A stretch of DNA of 64,000 nucleotides, taken from Thermoguttaceae bacterium. Its GTDB lineage: Bacteria; Planctomycetota; Planctomycetia; Pirellulales; Thermoguttaceae. Shown here piece after piece: positions 34,013 through 42,541 of this stretch. Numbering within the stretch: position 1 is the stretch's first letter; every line of letters begins with the position of its first letter. The notes beneath the pieces are model-generated. The model was not told the origin of the DNA. It made no database searches and saw only the letters and a list, made by a program, of their open reading frames with translations. The stretch covers positions 67,935 to 131,934 of the forward strand of contig JAFZNK010000333.1 of assembly GCA_017550965.1 (NCBI GenBank), given 5' to 3'. A program made the position numbers and the translations under genes.

Positions 34013-35659
34013 TTACTTCTCTCTGGTTTCCTTCGTGTAGTTTGGGTCAAGGGCGTTTAATTCCAACCCCTCGATTTCCGCCGCAGCCGGCCAATCTTTA
34101 GTGAAATAATTAACAAGCGGGAAGTCGACGCCGTCCTTTAAAAGCGATTTAATCTTTTCCGGATCGTCCGTTCCGAAATAGTTTGTGGTAATTCCTGCTT
34201 TTTTCAATATGGAAATGCATTCGGCGTCATATCCTGTGAATTGAATAAACTGACAGTTCCATGAAATAACTTTTTCGACAAGTTCTTTGTTTAGTTTGCC
34301 GTTAAGAAACGCGATTTTAACGTCGGGACAAACGGAACGAGCGTCGTCGATATCTTTCTTATTTTCACAACCTATGAAAGATTGAGCGAGTCGTCCCTTT
34401 TCAACGACGACTTTAGTTGCCGCCGCCGCAATTCCTTCTCCTGGTTTAATGTGAATATTGATCCAAATATTTCTGGGCAAACAATCAAGCGCTTCCTCGA
34501 ATGTGGGAACCTGAAGACCCGCAAATTTCGGATCATATTTTACTCCGGCGTCGAAAGAACGAATTTCTTCAAAGGTCAAATCTTTAACGTTCCCTTTTCC
34601 TGTCGTGGTACGATCGACAGTTAAGTCGTGCATAATGACGAGTTTTCCGTCTTTTGTGAGTTGAACGTCAAATTCAACTTGTTGCGCGCCGGCTTTTGCA
34701 GCGGCGACAAACGCGGGAATCGTATTTTCAGGAGCCAAGCCTTGATCGCCGCGGTGAGCGCAAAGCCCCTTCGAGGCCATTTTAGGCGGAGGAAGGAACG
34801 AGTCGGCTACTTGGAGATATTCGTCTTCAACTTGGTTAAGTTTAAATTGGTCAAATTCTTGAGTCGCGAACCAATCGTTGGAAAAGTAATTAACAAGCGG
34901 ATAGTCGATTCCGTCGTTGATAAGCTTTCGAATTTCGTCGGGATCGTCGGTCCCAAAATAGTTAATCTTTACGTTAGCAGCTTTTAACGCGGCGATTTGT
35001 TCTTTAGTGTAAGAACCCCAGAACTGAATGAAGTCGCATTTCCATTTAATCGTATTTTGTACGTATATTTCAGGGTTATCCTGGCGTTCCATGCAGCAAA
35101 TCTTAACTTCTGGACAAATCGCTCGAAGTTTGTTCATGTCTTTTTCTTCTGCGGCAAAGAAAGCCTGATGGAGTCTATTTTTTTCCATGACGATCTTCAA
35201 AGAGTCTTCGGCAATTCCTTCTTCGCCAGGTTTGATATGGACATTGATCCAAACGTTTCTGGGTAAACAATCCAACGCCTCCTCAAAGGTGGGAACTTTT
35301 ATGTCCTCATAAGGAAACGGACGATCCGAAACGACGTCAAAAGATCGAATCTCGTCAAACGTCAAGTCTTTGACCGCGCCTTTACCGTTAGTAGTGCGGT
35401 CGACCGTTTGATCGTGCATAATGACGAGTTTGCCGTCCTTAGTTTTCTGAACGTCCAGCTCAATTTGTTGGGCTCCGGCTTTTGCGGCTCCGACGAAAGC
35501 CGGAACAGTGTTTTCAGGACCAAGCGCTTGATCGCCACGGTGCGCGCAGAGTCCTCGTTCCGGCATTATTGGGTTTTGCGCCGACGCCTGATGAGACGAC
35601 GTAACAGACAACGAAAGAACTAAAAACAGTCCTGACAATAAACGCGGTGTTCTGGTCAT
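34013..35659 (-). CDS. Exported protein with two tandem glycerophosphodiester phosphodiesterase domains
   Basis: A 548-residue protein. The signal peptide (LLSGLFLVLSLSVTSSHQASA) is followed by two near-repeats of the GDPD domain, roughly residues 35-290 and 295-545. Both repeats keep the catalytic set: CAHRGDQ, PENT, an E-x-D in IELDVQ or VEFDVQ, and VIMHD(Q/L)TVDRTT. Both also keep the two-domain marker FPLVNYF or YPLVNYF at their ends. GDPD enzymes hydrolyse glycerophosphodiesters to glycerol-3-phosphate. Both copies look active. The start is ATG 35659 because its GGAGAAC site lies just upstream, inside the longer frame that starts with TTG 35674. Confidence 0.88.
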   Translation of the reverse strand: MTRTPRLLSGLFLVLSLSVTSSHQASAQNPIMPERGLCAHRGDQALGPENTVPAFVGAAKAGAQQIELDVQKTKDGKLVIMHDQTVDRTTNGKGAVKDLTFDEIRSFDVVSDRPFPYEDIKVPTFEEALDCLPRNVWINVHIKPGEEGIAEDSLKIVMEKNRLHQAFFAAEEKDMNKLRAICPEVKICCMERQDNPEIYVQNTIKWKCDFIQFWGSYTKEQIAALKAANVKINYFGTDDPDEIRKLINDGIDYPLVNYFSNDWFATQEFDQFKLNQVEDEYLQVADSFLPPPKMASKGLCAHRGDQGLAPENTIPAFVAAAKAGAQQVEFDVQLTKDGKLVIMHDLTVDRTTTGKGNVKDLTFEEIRSFDAGVKYDPKFAGLQVPTFEEALDCLPRNIWINIHIKPGEGIAAAATKVVVEKGRLAQSFIGCENKKDIDDARSVCPDVKIAFLNGKLNKELVEKVISWNCQFIQFTGYDAECISILKKAGITTNYFGTDDPEKIKSLLKDGVDFPLVNYFTKDWPAAAEIEGLELNALDPNYTKETREK

Positions 35660-35930
35660 CGATTTGTTCTCCAAACAATGTGATTTAAATACTTACATAC
35701 ATGGTAATAATAACAACTTTGTCAACTGTTGTTTCTTTATTTTAGCATGCCCAGAGACAAATGCCATCTCTTCTTTATGATATAGGAAAACAATTCGCTA
35801 AACGTTTGCGTTTTGTTTTATCTTCTCGTATACTGACGGTAGTTGATCGTTTGAAGGATAAAAACATTGAACAACGAGACTCCGCATACTGTCGTTTCGT
35901 TTTTTGTAAAGAATTAACAGGAGAAGTCAA

Positions 35931-38462
35931 ATGAATTTCTTGTCGTTTTTGAGCGCCGTCGTTATGAGCGTTACAAGCTGGACTCCGGTTAATGTGTCGC
36001 AATTTTGGGTGGAACCGGAAAAACCGTCCGTCATTTTATTCAACGCGGCCTCGGCTGATCAGAGCGAAGAGTCAAGTATTGAAGAAAAGATTCCTTATGA
36101 GTTTAAAACGACTGACGGAGAGTTCTTATGTCGCGGAGAGGGCGTTTTTGACGGTAAACTTCTGCGTGTCGAAGCCTCCTTGCCGCAAGGTTTTTTTGAG
36201 TTAGAACTACCTCAAACGGAGCAAACGTTTGGCGTCGCGTCGCAACCTGCGTTTTGTCCCGACGACGCTTTGCTTGCCAGCGAAGCCGCAAATAAAGACG
36301 ATTTACGCGTTCGTGACAACTTTTTTGGAATTGACGCCGCTTCAACTTGGCTTGTCAAAGACGATCAAGCGCGCGAAGATCTTATCCGTAACGCGAGACG
36401 AATTGGAATTGCGACTTACCGAGAACGTCTTAATTGGGGAAGAATCGAACCGGAAGAAGGCGTTTTCGATTGGGAGGGAGACAATCGCGCTGAGTTTGTT
36501 CGTAAGATTGCCCAAAAATACGATATGCCCGTTTTGGAACTCTTCCACTCCGCTCCTGATTGGACTGGGAAGATTGGAACTTATCCGTTGGACCTCATTA
36601 AGACCGCTGACAGTTGGGGAACTGTTGGCGAGCGTTGGAAACCGTATTGGAATTCGATTGAAGTATGGAACGAACCCGACATTTCATTTAGCGGTAATTT
36701 ACCGGCGGATCAATACGTTCCTATTTTGAAAACTGTTGGACAGGAATTTAAGCGACAAGGCGTCGACACGCCCGTTGTAGGCGGCATTATTGCGTCATTT
36801 CGCGACGATTTCATGGATTGTTTGGCTGAGAACGGGATTATTGACGCTTGCGATATATTTTCTTTTCATACGTACTGCCGCGCTTATGATATGGAGAGAA
36901 TCTCATTGCGATATCATTACTGGTTAGTCAAAAACAAAGCGGAATGGAAGCCGGTATGGATCACTGAATGTGGAAGGCCTTGGAAGAAGGGGACGAATCG
37001 ACCAAACAGGGAAGCCGATCTTGAAAGCGCGATTGATATTGTCCAGAAGGGAGTCGCTACGAAAGCGTTGGGCATAGACGCTTATTTTCCTTTTGTCTAC
37101 GTCTTTTACGAAGAAAACGACAACAATTTCGGCATGAGCGATCGTAATAACGCGCCCTTGAGGTCAAGCGCGGCTTATGCTCGTTCAATTTACTTACTTA
37201 GCGGAACTCGATGCGTTGGTAGTTGGGATATTGACGGCGTAGAACGTTCCTACGTTTTTGTCGATTCGCCCGCGAACAAAAAAATTGCCGTCCTCTACTC
37301 GAGAGATCGTAAGTTGGGCCGAACGATCCAGTTGCCCGTGAAACCAGTATTTGTCGAACGTGCCACTGGTGAAAAACTGGACGTAAATTCAAACAATGTC
37401 GTAGATTTTTCCGACGGGTTTTTATTTGTCGGTTTTTCTGGCGACGAGGAGATTTCCCTCCGAAAACCAAGCGAGGTCGATAAGGCCAGAAATTTGCGTC
37501 ATGCCGCGAACGTTAAACATGGTCCCGATCCTCGAAGAGACGATTCGATAGTTCTTCGTTATGCGTTCGATTCAGAACAAGTGTCTGTTAACGGAGGCGG
37601 ATATACAATCAAGGATTCTGACGCCGACGTTTTTACCGGAAGAATCAGCGTCTATAATTTTGGCGATAAAGTCCAAAATTTGCCTGTTCATGCAAAGGCT
37701 TTTGTGATGGACGAAGACGGCGAACTCAAAGAAATTGACAACGTGATTAAGGATATTGTTCAGAGCGTTGAAGTTGCCGCTCGCAGTTGTTCCGAAATTG
37801 AGTTTTTACTTGACGCTACCAACATCTCTCCGTTTAATTCTCCTACTTTGTTATTCGAAGTTGGGAACGAAGGACGATTATCGTTTAAATTGAGCCGCTC
37901 CGTAACCGAACAAAATTTTGACAGCGTTGTGAATACCGTTGCTCCTGTGGATTTATCGGATCTTTCGTGTTGGCGTAAAAACGCGTCTCACAATCATTCT
38001 TACGAGTTCAAAACCGATTCAGATAAATCGATTTGGGGATTTGATATCGAATTCGACGAGGGCGATAAGTGGGCCTATCCCGTTTATAAACTGCCTATTA
38101 ACGTTTCATCCGAGGACGTTCCATATTTGGAGACTTTGGATTCTGACGGAAACGACGTTAAAATAGAACTGTCGAAATTAAAAGGCATCGCTTTTTCAGT
38201 TAGGGCCTCCTCCGACGTTCCCGACGGTCTTGTTCGCGTTTTTTTCCACAATGAAAGAGGCGAATACTACTTCACTGCGTCCGGCGTTATGAAAACCGAC
38301 GGTAATAAACGTTTTATCACTGTTCCATACGATTCTTTAAACGCTTATGGCGGAACGCCCGATAGTTTCGATCCGTCGAGGATTCGAGCTGTTTCGATTG
38401 GAGGTAATTCAAAAGGGAAGAATCTAACTATTGAAGTCGAGCGCTTCTGCTTTTTCAATTGA
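35931..38462 (+). CDS. Clan GH-A glycoside hydrolase, GH39-like, exported
   Basis: An 843-residue protein. A short hydrophobic start (MNFLSFLSAVVMSVTSW) may be a signal peptide. The TIM-barrel part covers about residues 125-430. The acid/base Glu is E248 in VWNEP and the nucleophile is E346 in WITECG, spaced as in clan GH-A. The YRERLNWGRIEPEEG and FSFHTY motifs also fit. The C-terminal 400 residues contain beta-rich modules with no clear family, possibly carbohydrate-binding. The substrate (for example xyloside or arabinoside) cannot be read. The start is ATG 35931 with AACAGGAGAAG upstream. Strong terminator at 38471. Confidence 0.8.
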   Translation: MNFLSFLSAVVMSVTSWTPVNVSQFWVEPEKPSVILFNAASADQSEESSIEEKIPYEFKTTDGEFLCRGEGVFDGKLLRVEASLPQGFFELELPQTEQTFGVASQPAFCPDDALLASEAANKDDLRVRDNFFGIDAASTWLVKDDQAREDLIRNARRIGIATYRERLNWGRIEPEEGVFDWEGDNRAEFVRKIAQKYDMPVLELFHSAPDWTGKIGTYPLDLIKTADSWGTVGERWKPYWNSIEVWNEPDISFSGNLPADQYVPILKTVGQEFKRQGVDTPVVGGIIASFRDDFMDCLAENGIIDACDIFSFHTYCRAYDMERISLRYHYWLVKNKAEWKPVWITECGRPWKKGTNRPNREADLESAIDIVQKGVATKALGIDAYFPFVYVFYEENDNNFGMSDRNNAPLRSSAAYARSIYLLSGTRCVGSWDIDGVERSYVFVDSPANKKIAVLYSRDRKLGRTIQLPVKPVFVERATGEKLDVNSNNVVDFSDGFLFVGFSGDEEISLRKPSEVDKARNLRHAANVKHGPDPRRDDSIVLRYAFDSEQVSVNGGGYTIKDSDADVFTGRISVYNFGDKVQNLPVHAKAFVMDEDGELKEIDNVIKDIVQSVEVAARSCSEIEFLLDATNISPFNSPTLLFEVGNEGRLSFKLSRSVTEQNFDSVVNTVAPVDLSDLSCWRKNASHNHSYEFKTDSDKSIWGFDIEFDEGDKWAYPVYKLPINVSSEDVPYLETLDSDGNDVKIELSKLKGIAFSVRASSDVPDGLVRVFFHNERGEYYFTASGVMKTDGNKRFITVPYDSLNAYGGTPDSFDPSRIRAVSIGGNSKGKNLTIEVERFCFFN

Positions 38463-38470
38463 AGAACATG

Positions 38471-38526
38471 AACTTCCCGTTTGTTGGTCAATATAAGAAA
38501 CTGTCAACAAACGGGAAGTTTTTTGA
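38471..38526 (+). terminator. Strong intrinsic terminator of the glycosidase gene
   Basis: Sixteen-base perfect arms (38471-38486, 38505-38520) and an 18-base loop, followed by TTTTGATT. Confidence 0.85.
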
Positions 38527-38568
38527 TTATGTCAACATAATGTAACTTCTGTCGTGAAATTCGACATT

Positions 38569-39669
38569 TCAGAAATGACTGAAGTCGTATGTTTCTCGAT
38601 TGAGCGGACGACGCGTCGAGTAGTTTTTCTTGAGATCAATCCATAAAGGCGTTGAGCCGTCTCGCAAAGGAAAGCCCCAGATTTTTCCTTGATGAGAAAG
38701 ATTGTTAATGAGCGGTTCTCCTGCGCGATAACGGCGAACGTTTTCGCAATAAATATCGCAGACGTCGTCAAATCGCCAACCGATTTGTCCGGCAACGTGC
38801 GGCGTAATGATAACGTTTTCGAAATCCCAGAGGGGCGAATCAGGAGGAAGAGGTTCAGGGGAAGTAACGTCGGCGACAAATCCTCCAAGACGTTGCGACT
38901 CAAGAGAAGCTACGAGCGCGTCGGAGTCTACAAGGGGGCCTCGGGCAAGGTTGGCCAGAAGCGCCCCCCGTTTCATTTTGGCGAGACGGTCGACGTCAAA
39001 CAGACCTCTTGTTTCTGAATTTAGCGGCAATGATAAGAAGACCACGTCCGATTCTGCCAAGAGTTGATCCAGACGATCGGCGCTCCAAAGCTCTGCCACA
39101 TGCTTGGGTTTTGCGCTTGGAAAGAGATCCACGGCGAGGATCCTTCCAGCGAATGGAGAGACGACTTCTGAAAAACGCCTTCCAACTCCTCCGAAACCGA
39201 CGATTCCCACAGTCTTTGTTATTAAATCGAACGTAGGCTTTCTCTTGAATTTTCGATAATCCGGGTTGCCGTATTCAACGCGTTGATCATAGATGAACGA
39301 ACGTAAGTTGCGTCCCCAGGCTAGAATTAATGCAAGACCATGTTCTGCGACTTGATCGGCAAGGACTCCCGCAGCTGTCGTAATTCTAACGTCAGACTCT
39401 ATCGTTTCGGGAACCAGGCACCAATCCATACCCGCCGCAGAAGACTGAATCCATTGAAGTCTTTTTTGAGATATAATTTGCTTCCAGTTTACTGGAACTT
39501 TGGCGTGACCGCAAAAATAGTCGGCTTCCAACAACGCTTCCGCCACGTCGGATTGCCCGACATTGATAATGTTTAACGAAGAAGACCAAGCTTCGTCAAT
39601 ACGGGCGATCAACCGTTTTTCAACGGGTTCCGCTCGAAAACAGACGACAAGATTTTGTTTAGACAACAT
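38569..39669 (-). CDS. D-2-hydroxyacid dehydrogenase, NAD-binding
   Basis: A 366-residue cytosolic oxidoreductase. The NAD-binding Rossmann motif is GIVGFGGVGRRFSE (about residue 158). The catalytic trio is present: Arg in NLARGPLVDSDAL, Glu in the TSPEPLP segment and His in IITPHVAGQIG. The C-terminus extends about 55 residues beyond the usual end (LWIDLKKNYSTRRPLN). The start is ATG 39669 (MLSKQNLVVC), so it does not overlap ruvC. The frame upstream is open but overlaps ruvC and has no ribosome site. The exact substrate is unknown. Confidence 0.88.
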   Translation of the reverse strand: MLSKQNLVVCFRAEPVEKRLIARIDEAWSSSLNIINVGQSDVAEALLEADYFCGHAKVPVNWKQIISQKRLQWIQSSAAGMDWCLVPETIESDVRITTAAGVLADQVAEHGLALILAWGRNLRSFIYDQRVEYGNPDYRKFKRKPTFDLITKTVGIVGFGGVGRRFSEVVSPFAGRILAVDLFPSAKPKHVAELWSADRLDQLLAESDVVFLSLPLNSETRGLFDVDRLAKMKRGALLANLARGPLVDSDALVASLESQRLGGFVADVTSPEPLPPDSPLWDFENVIITPHVAGQIGWRFDDVCDIYCENVRRYRAGEPLINNLSHQGKIWGFPLRDGSTPLWIDLKKNYSTRRPLNRETYDFSHF

Positions 39670-39700
39670 TGTTTTGTTTATCGTTTTATAGTGATTATAA

Positions 39701-40354
39701 TCAAGTTTGATCTTTTCTTTTTTTACTTCTTGCTTGAGTTGGCGGCTTGAGAACCGATCCGAATCTCTGTGTTTGGCGCGCCTCCGTGAAATGACAAAAG
39801 GCAATTGCTATTGCGTCCGCTACGTCAGGAGGTTCCGGTAGACAAGGCAAGCGCAATTCTAATTGTACTGCTCGTTGTATTTGATCTTTGGGGGCGCGTC
39901 CGGCGCCTGTCATCGTTTTTTTAATCTTTGTCGCGGCGTAAGAAACTACCTCTATGCCCGATTGCTCGGCTGCAAGACAGATCGCTCCTCGAGCATGTCC
40001 CATGAGAATTGCCGTTTGTGGACGTTTGTACAGAGAATATAGCTGCTCTAACGCTAAAACGTCTGGATGATGAGTTTCGATAACTTCTACAACTCCGTCG
40101 TAGATATCTTTGATTCTGGCGGCAAGCGTTTTTCCAGAACTGCGAACCACACCCGCTTCCAGAAGTTTTGCGCGACCGGACGATATATCCAGAACCCCGT
40201 AGCCGGTAGTGTTCAACCCAGGATCGATTCCGAGAATGACTTTTTCAACTTTTCCCAATATTCTTTCGTACTCCGCTCGTTTGATGAACTGACGAGAAGC
40301 AAGAACGTCAAAATTCGACGACGACAGAAAAAACTCTCGGTTATTTTCTGTCAT
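39701..40354 (-). CDS. ruvC: Holliday junction resolvase RuvC
   Basis: Endonuclease of 217 residues that cuts Holliday junctions as a dimer, with RuvAB. The catalytic acids are visible: Asp in ILGIDPGLNTTGYG, Glu in DVLALEQLY and the Asp pair in PDVADAIAIAFCH. Two Lys-rich stretches bind DNA. The N-terminus has about 38 residues before the core (MTENNREFFLSSS) and the tail is basic. ruvA and ruvB are not nearby. The 2-hydroxyacid dehydrogenase start is 31 bases beyond its stop, with no clear promoter between. Confidence 0.93.
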   Translation of the reverse strand: MTENNREFFLSSSNFDVLASRQFIKRAEYERILGKVEKVILGIDPGLNTTGYGVLDISSGRAKLLEAGVVRSSGKTLAARIKDIYDGVVEVIETHHPDVLALEQLYSLYKRPQTAILMGHARGAICLAAEQSGIEVVSYAATKIKKTMTGAGRAPKDQIQRAVQLELRLPCLPEPPDVADAIAIAFCHFTEARQTQRFGSVLKPPTQARSKKRKDQT

Positions 40355-40395
40355 GCGTCGAATTTTGATCTGTCACATTGAACAAAAACGAGGAT

Positions 40396-41403
40396 TTAGG
40401 CGTACACCTCGTTCCAAAGAGCGCTGAGGTCGACGTCGTCTGGAGTTCCGGCGAAGACTACGATACGATAAACGCCCTTCAAAACTTCATCCTTCTTCCA
40501 ACTAAATCCATCTTCATTGAACAGGAAAGGCATCGGAGAGATATTGCCGTAATCGCGAGTGAACCACGGACAGTTCTCAAACGGTTCTTTAGGGGGACAA
40601 AGAACGGAAACGCCTTCGGTAATATCTGGATTGAATCGACGTTTTCCGTAGAAAGACATCCATTTTGCCGGTTTTCCGAAGGTGTCTTTTTCTCCAATAA
40701 CGCCCTCGCTACTGATCAAGGTTCCTCCCCCATGCGGGCAAAGATCCTGTTCGACGCGCACGCCAAAGAAGCCGTGATTGGTTTTCTCAATGTGAACGTC
40801 CGTAAGCATTTTCATAGAGAAATCCAGATCGAGGGTGTAGTAGTCGTCATTTTTCCACGTGAGAGTATACTTTCGCGTGTCTTCGATGATTGGATCCTGT
40901 TGAGGATGTTTCCAAACGCAGAGGTCGGTAAACTCGACTGTATCAACGTCTGCTTTTGTTAGTTTGAGATCGGTACTGAAGATTTGGCCTCTGTCCGCGC
41001 CCTCTTGCCAGTAGTTCCCGCCGTTTACCCTGTCTGCGCCCATAAAGACGGAACGATGGTGAGGCCAGGGTTGCGCCGATTCGCTGGTAACTGAAACGCG
41101 AGAAATCGGACCGGCCAAGGGGTAAATGTAAGGATACTTTTGGTTCGGATTAGTTCGATAAGCCGCGATCACCTGATTGTCTTTGCGAATCCAAAGAATC
41201 TTGTCGCAGAAATCCGGATAATACGAAGTGAAATGTTCAACCTGTCCATCTCCCCACTCGGGCTTAGGCTTTCCCGATTTTCCAGGGTAATTGACGGTGT
41301 TGAAATCTTTTGCGTCCGCGCCGAACGATTGGGAACTAATCGAAGCGGTCAGGCCTGTCGCCGCGAGAATACCCGCATTTTTAAAAAAATCGCGTCGTTG
41401 CAT
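40396..41403 (-). CDS. Tat-exported DUF6807 (PmoA-like) family protein
   Basis: A 335-residue exported protein. The start is ATG 41403, with AGGA 6-7 bases upstream; the longer frame to 41427 is less likely. The N-terminus is a Tat signal (QRRDFFKNAGILAATGLTAS), with R-R-D-F-F as the twin-arginine motif. The rest is a galactose mutarotase-like beta fold: the PHHRSVFMGAD motif is characteristic of the DUF6807/PmoA-like family, and the C-terminus has the usual GNISPMPFLFNEDGFSWKK. In planctomycetes these proteins accompany sugar-oxidation clusters. Function is not established. The gene stands 41 bases past the ruvC start. Confidence 0.8.
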   Translation of the reverse strand: MQRRDFFKNAGILAATGLTASISSQSFGADAKDFNTVNYPGKSGKPKPEWGDGQVEHFTSYYPDFCDKILWIRKDNQVIAAYRTNPNQKYPYIYPLAGPISRVSVTSESAQPWPHHRSVFMGADRVNGGNYWQEGADRGQIFSTDLKLTKADVDTVEFTDLCVWKHPQQDPIIEDTRKYTLTWKNDDYYTLDLDFSMKMLTDVHIEKTNHGFFGVRVEQDLCPHGGGTLISSEGVIGEKDTFGKPAKWMSFYGKRRFNPDITEGVSVLCPPKEPFENCPWFTRDYGNISPMPFLFNEDGFSWKKDEVLKGVYRIVVFAGTPDDVDLSALWNEVYA

Positions 41404-41614
41404 ATGAATCCTCGTGAAACTCTTCAATGATTACGATGGGTTTTTATGCGTTGAGGAACGATTGCTCAACGCCTTGTCGAGAGGGTGACGGTCTTTTAGC
41501 CGCGACCTTCAAACTAGAGTTTAGCATTGTGTTTTGGCGTTGTCAACAACAGGAAAAAGCCCTATTTTGAGACTGTGAGTTACGGATTCTGCAACGGTTT
41601 TCTCTTATGACAGC

Positions 41615-41642
41615 TTGACAACGTGACATTTTTTGCTAAAAT
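41615..41642 (+). promoter_or_regulatory. Strong sigma-70 promoter of rpmF
   Basis: TTGACA (41615-41620), 16-base spacer, TAAAAT (41637-41642). The palindromic site at 41624-41646 overlaps the spacer and the -10. Confidence 0.75.
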
Positions 41643-41646
41643 GTCA
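41624..41646. promoter_or_regulatory. Operator-like palindrome TGACA-N13-TGTCA over the rpmF promoter
   Basis: Nine-base arms (TGACATTTT and AAAATGTCA) with a 5-base spacer. It is the same half-site and spacing as at 335-357 and 42366-42388. Its position across the -10 suggests repression. Confidence 0.6.
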
Positions 41647-42080
41647 AAGTCGTCGGTGAGACGAAGCCTTGTTACGGGGCAAACATTTTTAATTTGCGAG
41701 ACTTAAGTCGTTTGATAGCTTTTCTGTGTTTTCGTCTTTGCCAGACGGAACGCGCTTTTGGCGTTCATACGAATCCTAGTTTGCGAGTTACGTGGCCGTT
41801 AAAACCCTTGCATTGTTTAAAAATTTGCGTTAAATCTTGTTGGAGTCGGTTGACGGAACAGCCTTTTGATTTAAGATAGAGCAAAATTTTTCGAATGAGA
41901 CGGCGGCGAAGCAGCGAGCGTAGGCGTGTCGCTGCAACCAGTCGGCCTGGCCGTTTAGAAAATAAAATGGCGACGTGCGCTCGTTTGGAGTAGAGCGTCG
42001 GTTGCGCGTGGCGTTTTCCTGACTCAGTTATGCGCGACGATATTGAGTTTTAACGAAGTTAACATAGGTAGGTTTTTAAG

Positions 42081-42260
42081 ATGGCAGTTCCGAAGAGAAA
42101 GCAAAGCAACGCCCGTACTGGCGCCCGTCGTTCGCACGATTTTAAAAAGCCCGTTCAAACGGTCGCTTGTCCTGATTGCAACAAGATGATTCAGCCTCAC
42201 ACCGTTTGCCCGAACTGCGGCCATTACATGCGTCGTGAAGTTATCGCGCAAGATAAGTGA
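42081..42260 (+). CDS. rpmF: 50S ribosomal protein bL32
   Basis: A 59-residue ribosomal protein. The start MAVPKRKQSNARTGARR is typical of bL32. The zinc ribbon is present: CPDCN and CPNCG form a four-Cys site. The usual neighbour plsX is not next to it, but the fatty-acid genes follow downstream, as in many bacteria. The ATG at 42081 has a GGTAGG-type site upstream. It is separately terminated at 42324-42352. Confidence 0.95.
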   Translation: MAVPKRKQSNARTGARRSHDFKKPVQTVACPDCNKMIQPHTVCPNCGHYMRREVIAQDK

Positions 42261-42323
42261 TTCAATTGTTGTGACGTTGGGTTCGGCGTTTTAGGCGTCG
42301 CGTGATCAGTTGCGACAGATTTT

Positions 42324-42352
42324 GGGGAATCGATAGCGATTCCCCTTTTTTT
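42324..42352 (+). terminator. Intrinsic terminator after rpmF
   Basis: Nine-base stem GGGGAATCG/CGATTCCCC (42324-42332, 42337-42345) with a 4-base loop and T7. It separates rpmF from fabD. Confidence 0.9.
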
Positions 42353-42365
42353 GCGCCGATCAATT

Positions 42366-42388
42366 TGACATTTTTTTAAATTTTGTCG
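42366..42388. promoter_or_regulatory. Third TGACA-N13-TGTCG site, upstream of fabD
   Basis: TGACA (42366-42370) and TGTCG (42384-42388) are 13 bases apart with AT-rich sequence between. It includes a TTGACA -35 at 42365-42370, but a good -10 at the right distance is missing. The inner arms are less symmetric than at the other two sites. Confidence 0.45.
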
Positions 42389-42541
42389 TTTTTTTTCAAT
42401 ATTGTCCATTTTTTCCGATTAGATCCCTTGATTTTGTGGGCTGATTTCTTCACAATGTAGGCGTTGCAAATCGGCGCTTGGGTTCAATTCCGTATTTGGG
42501 CATTTTGATGAATAATCCGGATTTCGTTAAAGGAAAGAAAG

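Larger units (their letters stand above)
41404..42080. other. Long region between the DUF6807 gene and rpmF, with leader
   Basis: No credible protein gene was found, and no YceD/DUF177 gene is visible, although that gene is often next to rpmF. From the promoter at 41615 to the rpmF ATG this gives a leader of about 430 bases. It contains a GCAGCGA...TCGCTGC stem (about 41910-41937) and a CGGCC-T-GGCCG palindrome (about 41944). A basic 32-codon ORF near 41898 lacks a ribosome site and is not accepted. Confidence 0.45.

Noticed and set aside
34382-35266. Several plus-strand ORFs inside the GDPD gene
   Set aside because: Antisense shadows that repeat because the gene itself is duplicated.
41694-41879. 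A 61-codon ORF upstream of rpmF as a possible DUF177 gene
   Set aside because: It has no ribosome site or CxxC motif, and its composition does not look like a coding sequence.
41649-42080. RNase P RNA, tmRNA, SRP RNA or riboswitch in the rpmF leader
   Set aside because: None of the conserved cores of these RNAs was found. Only a generic structured leader can be claimed.
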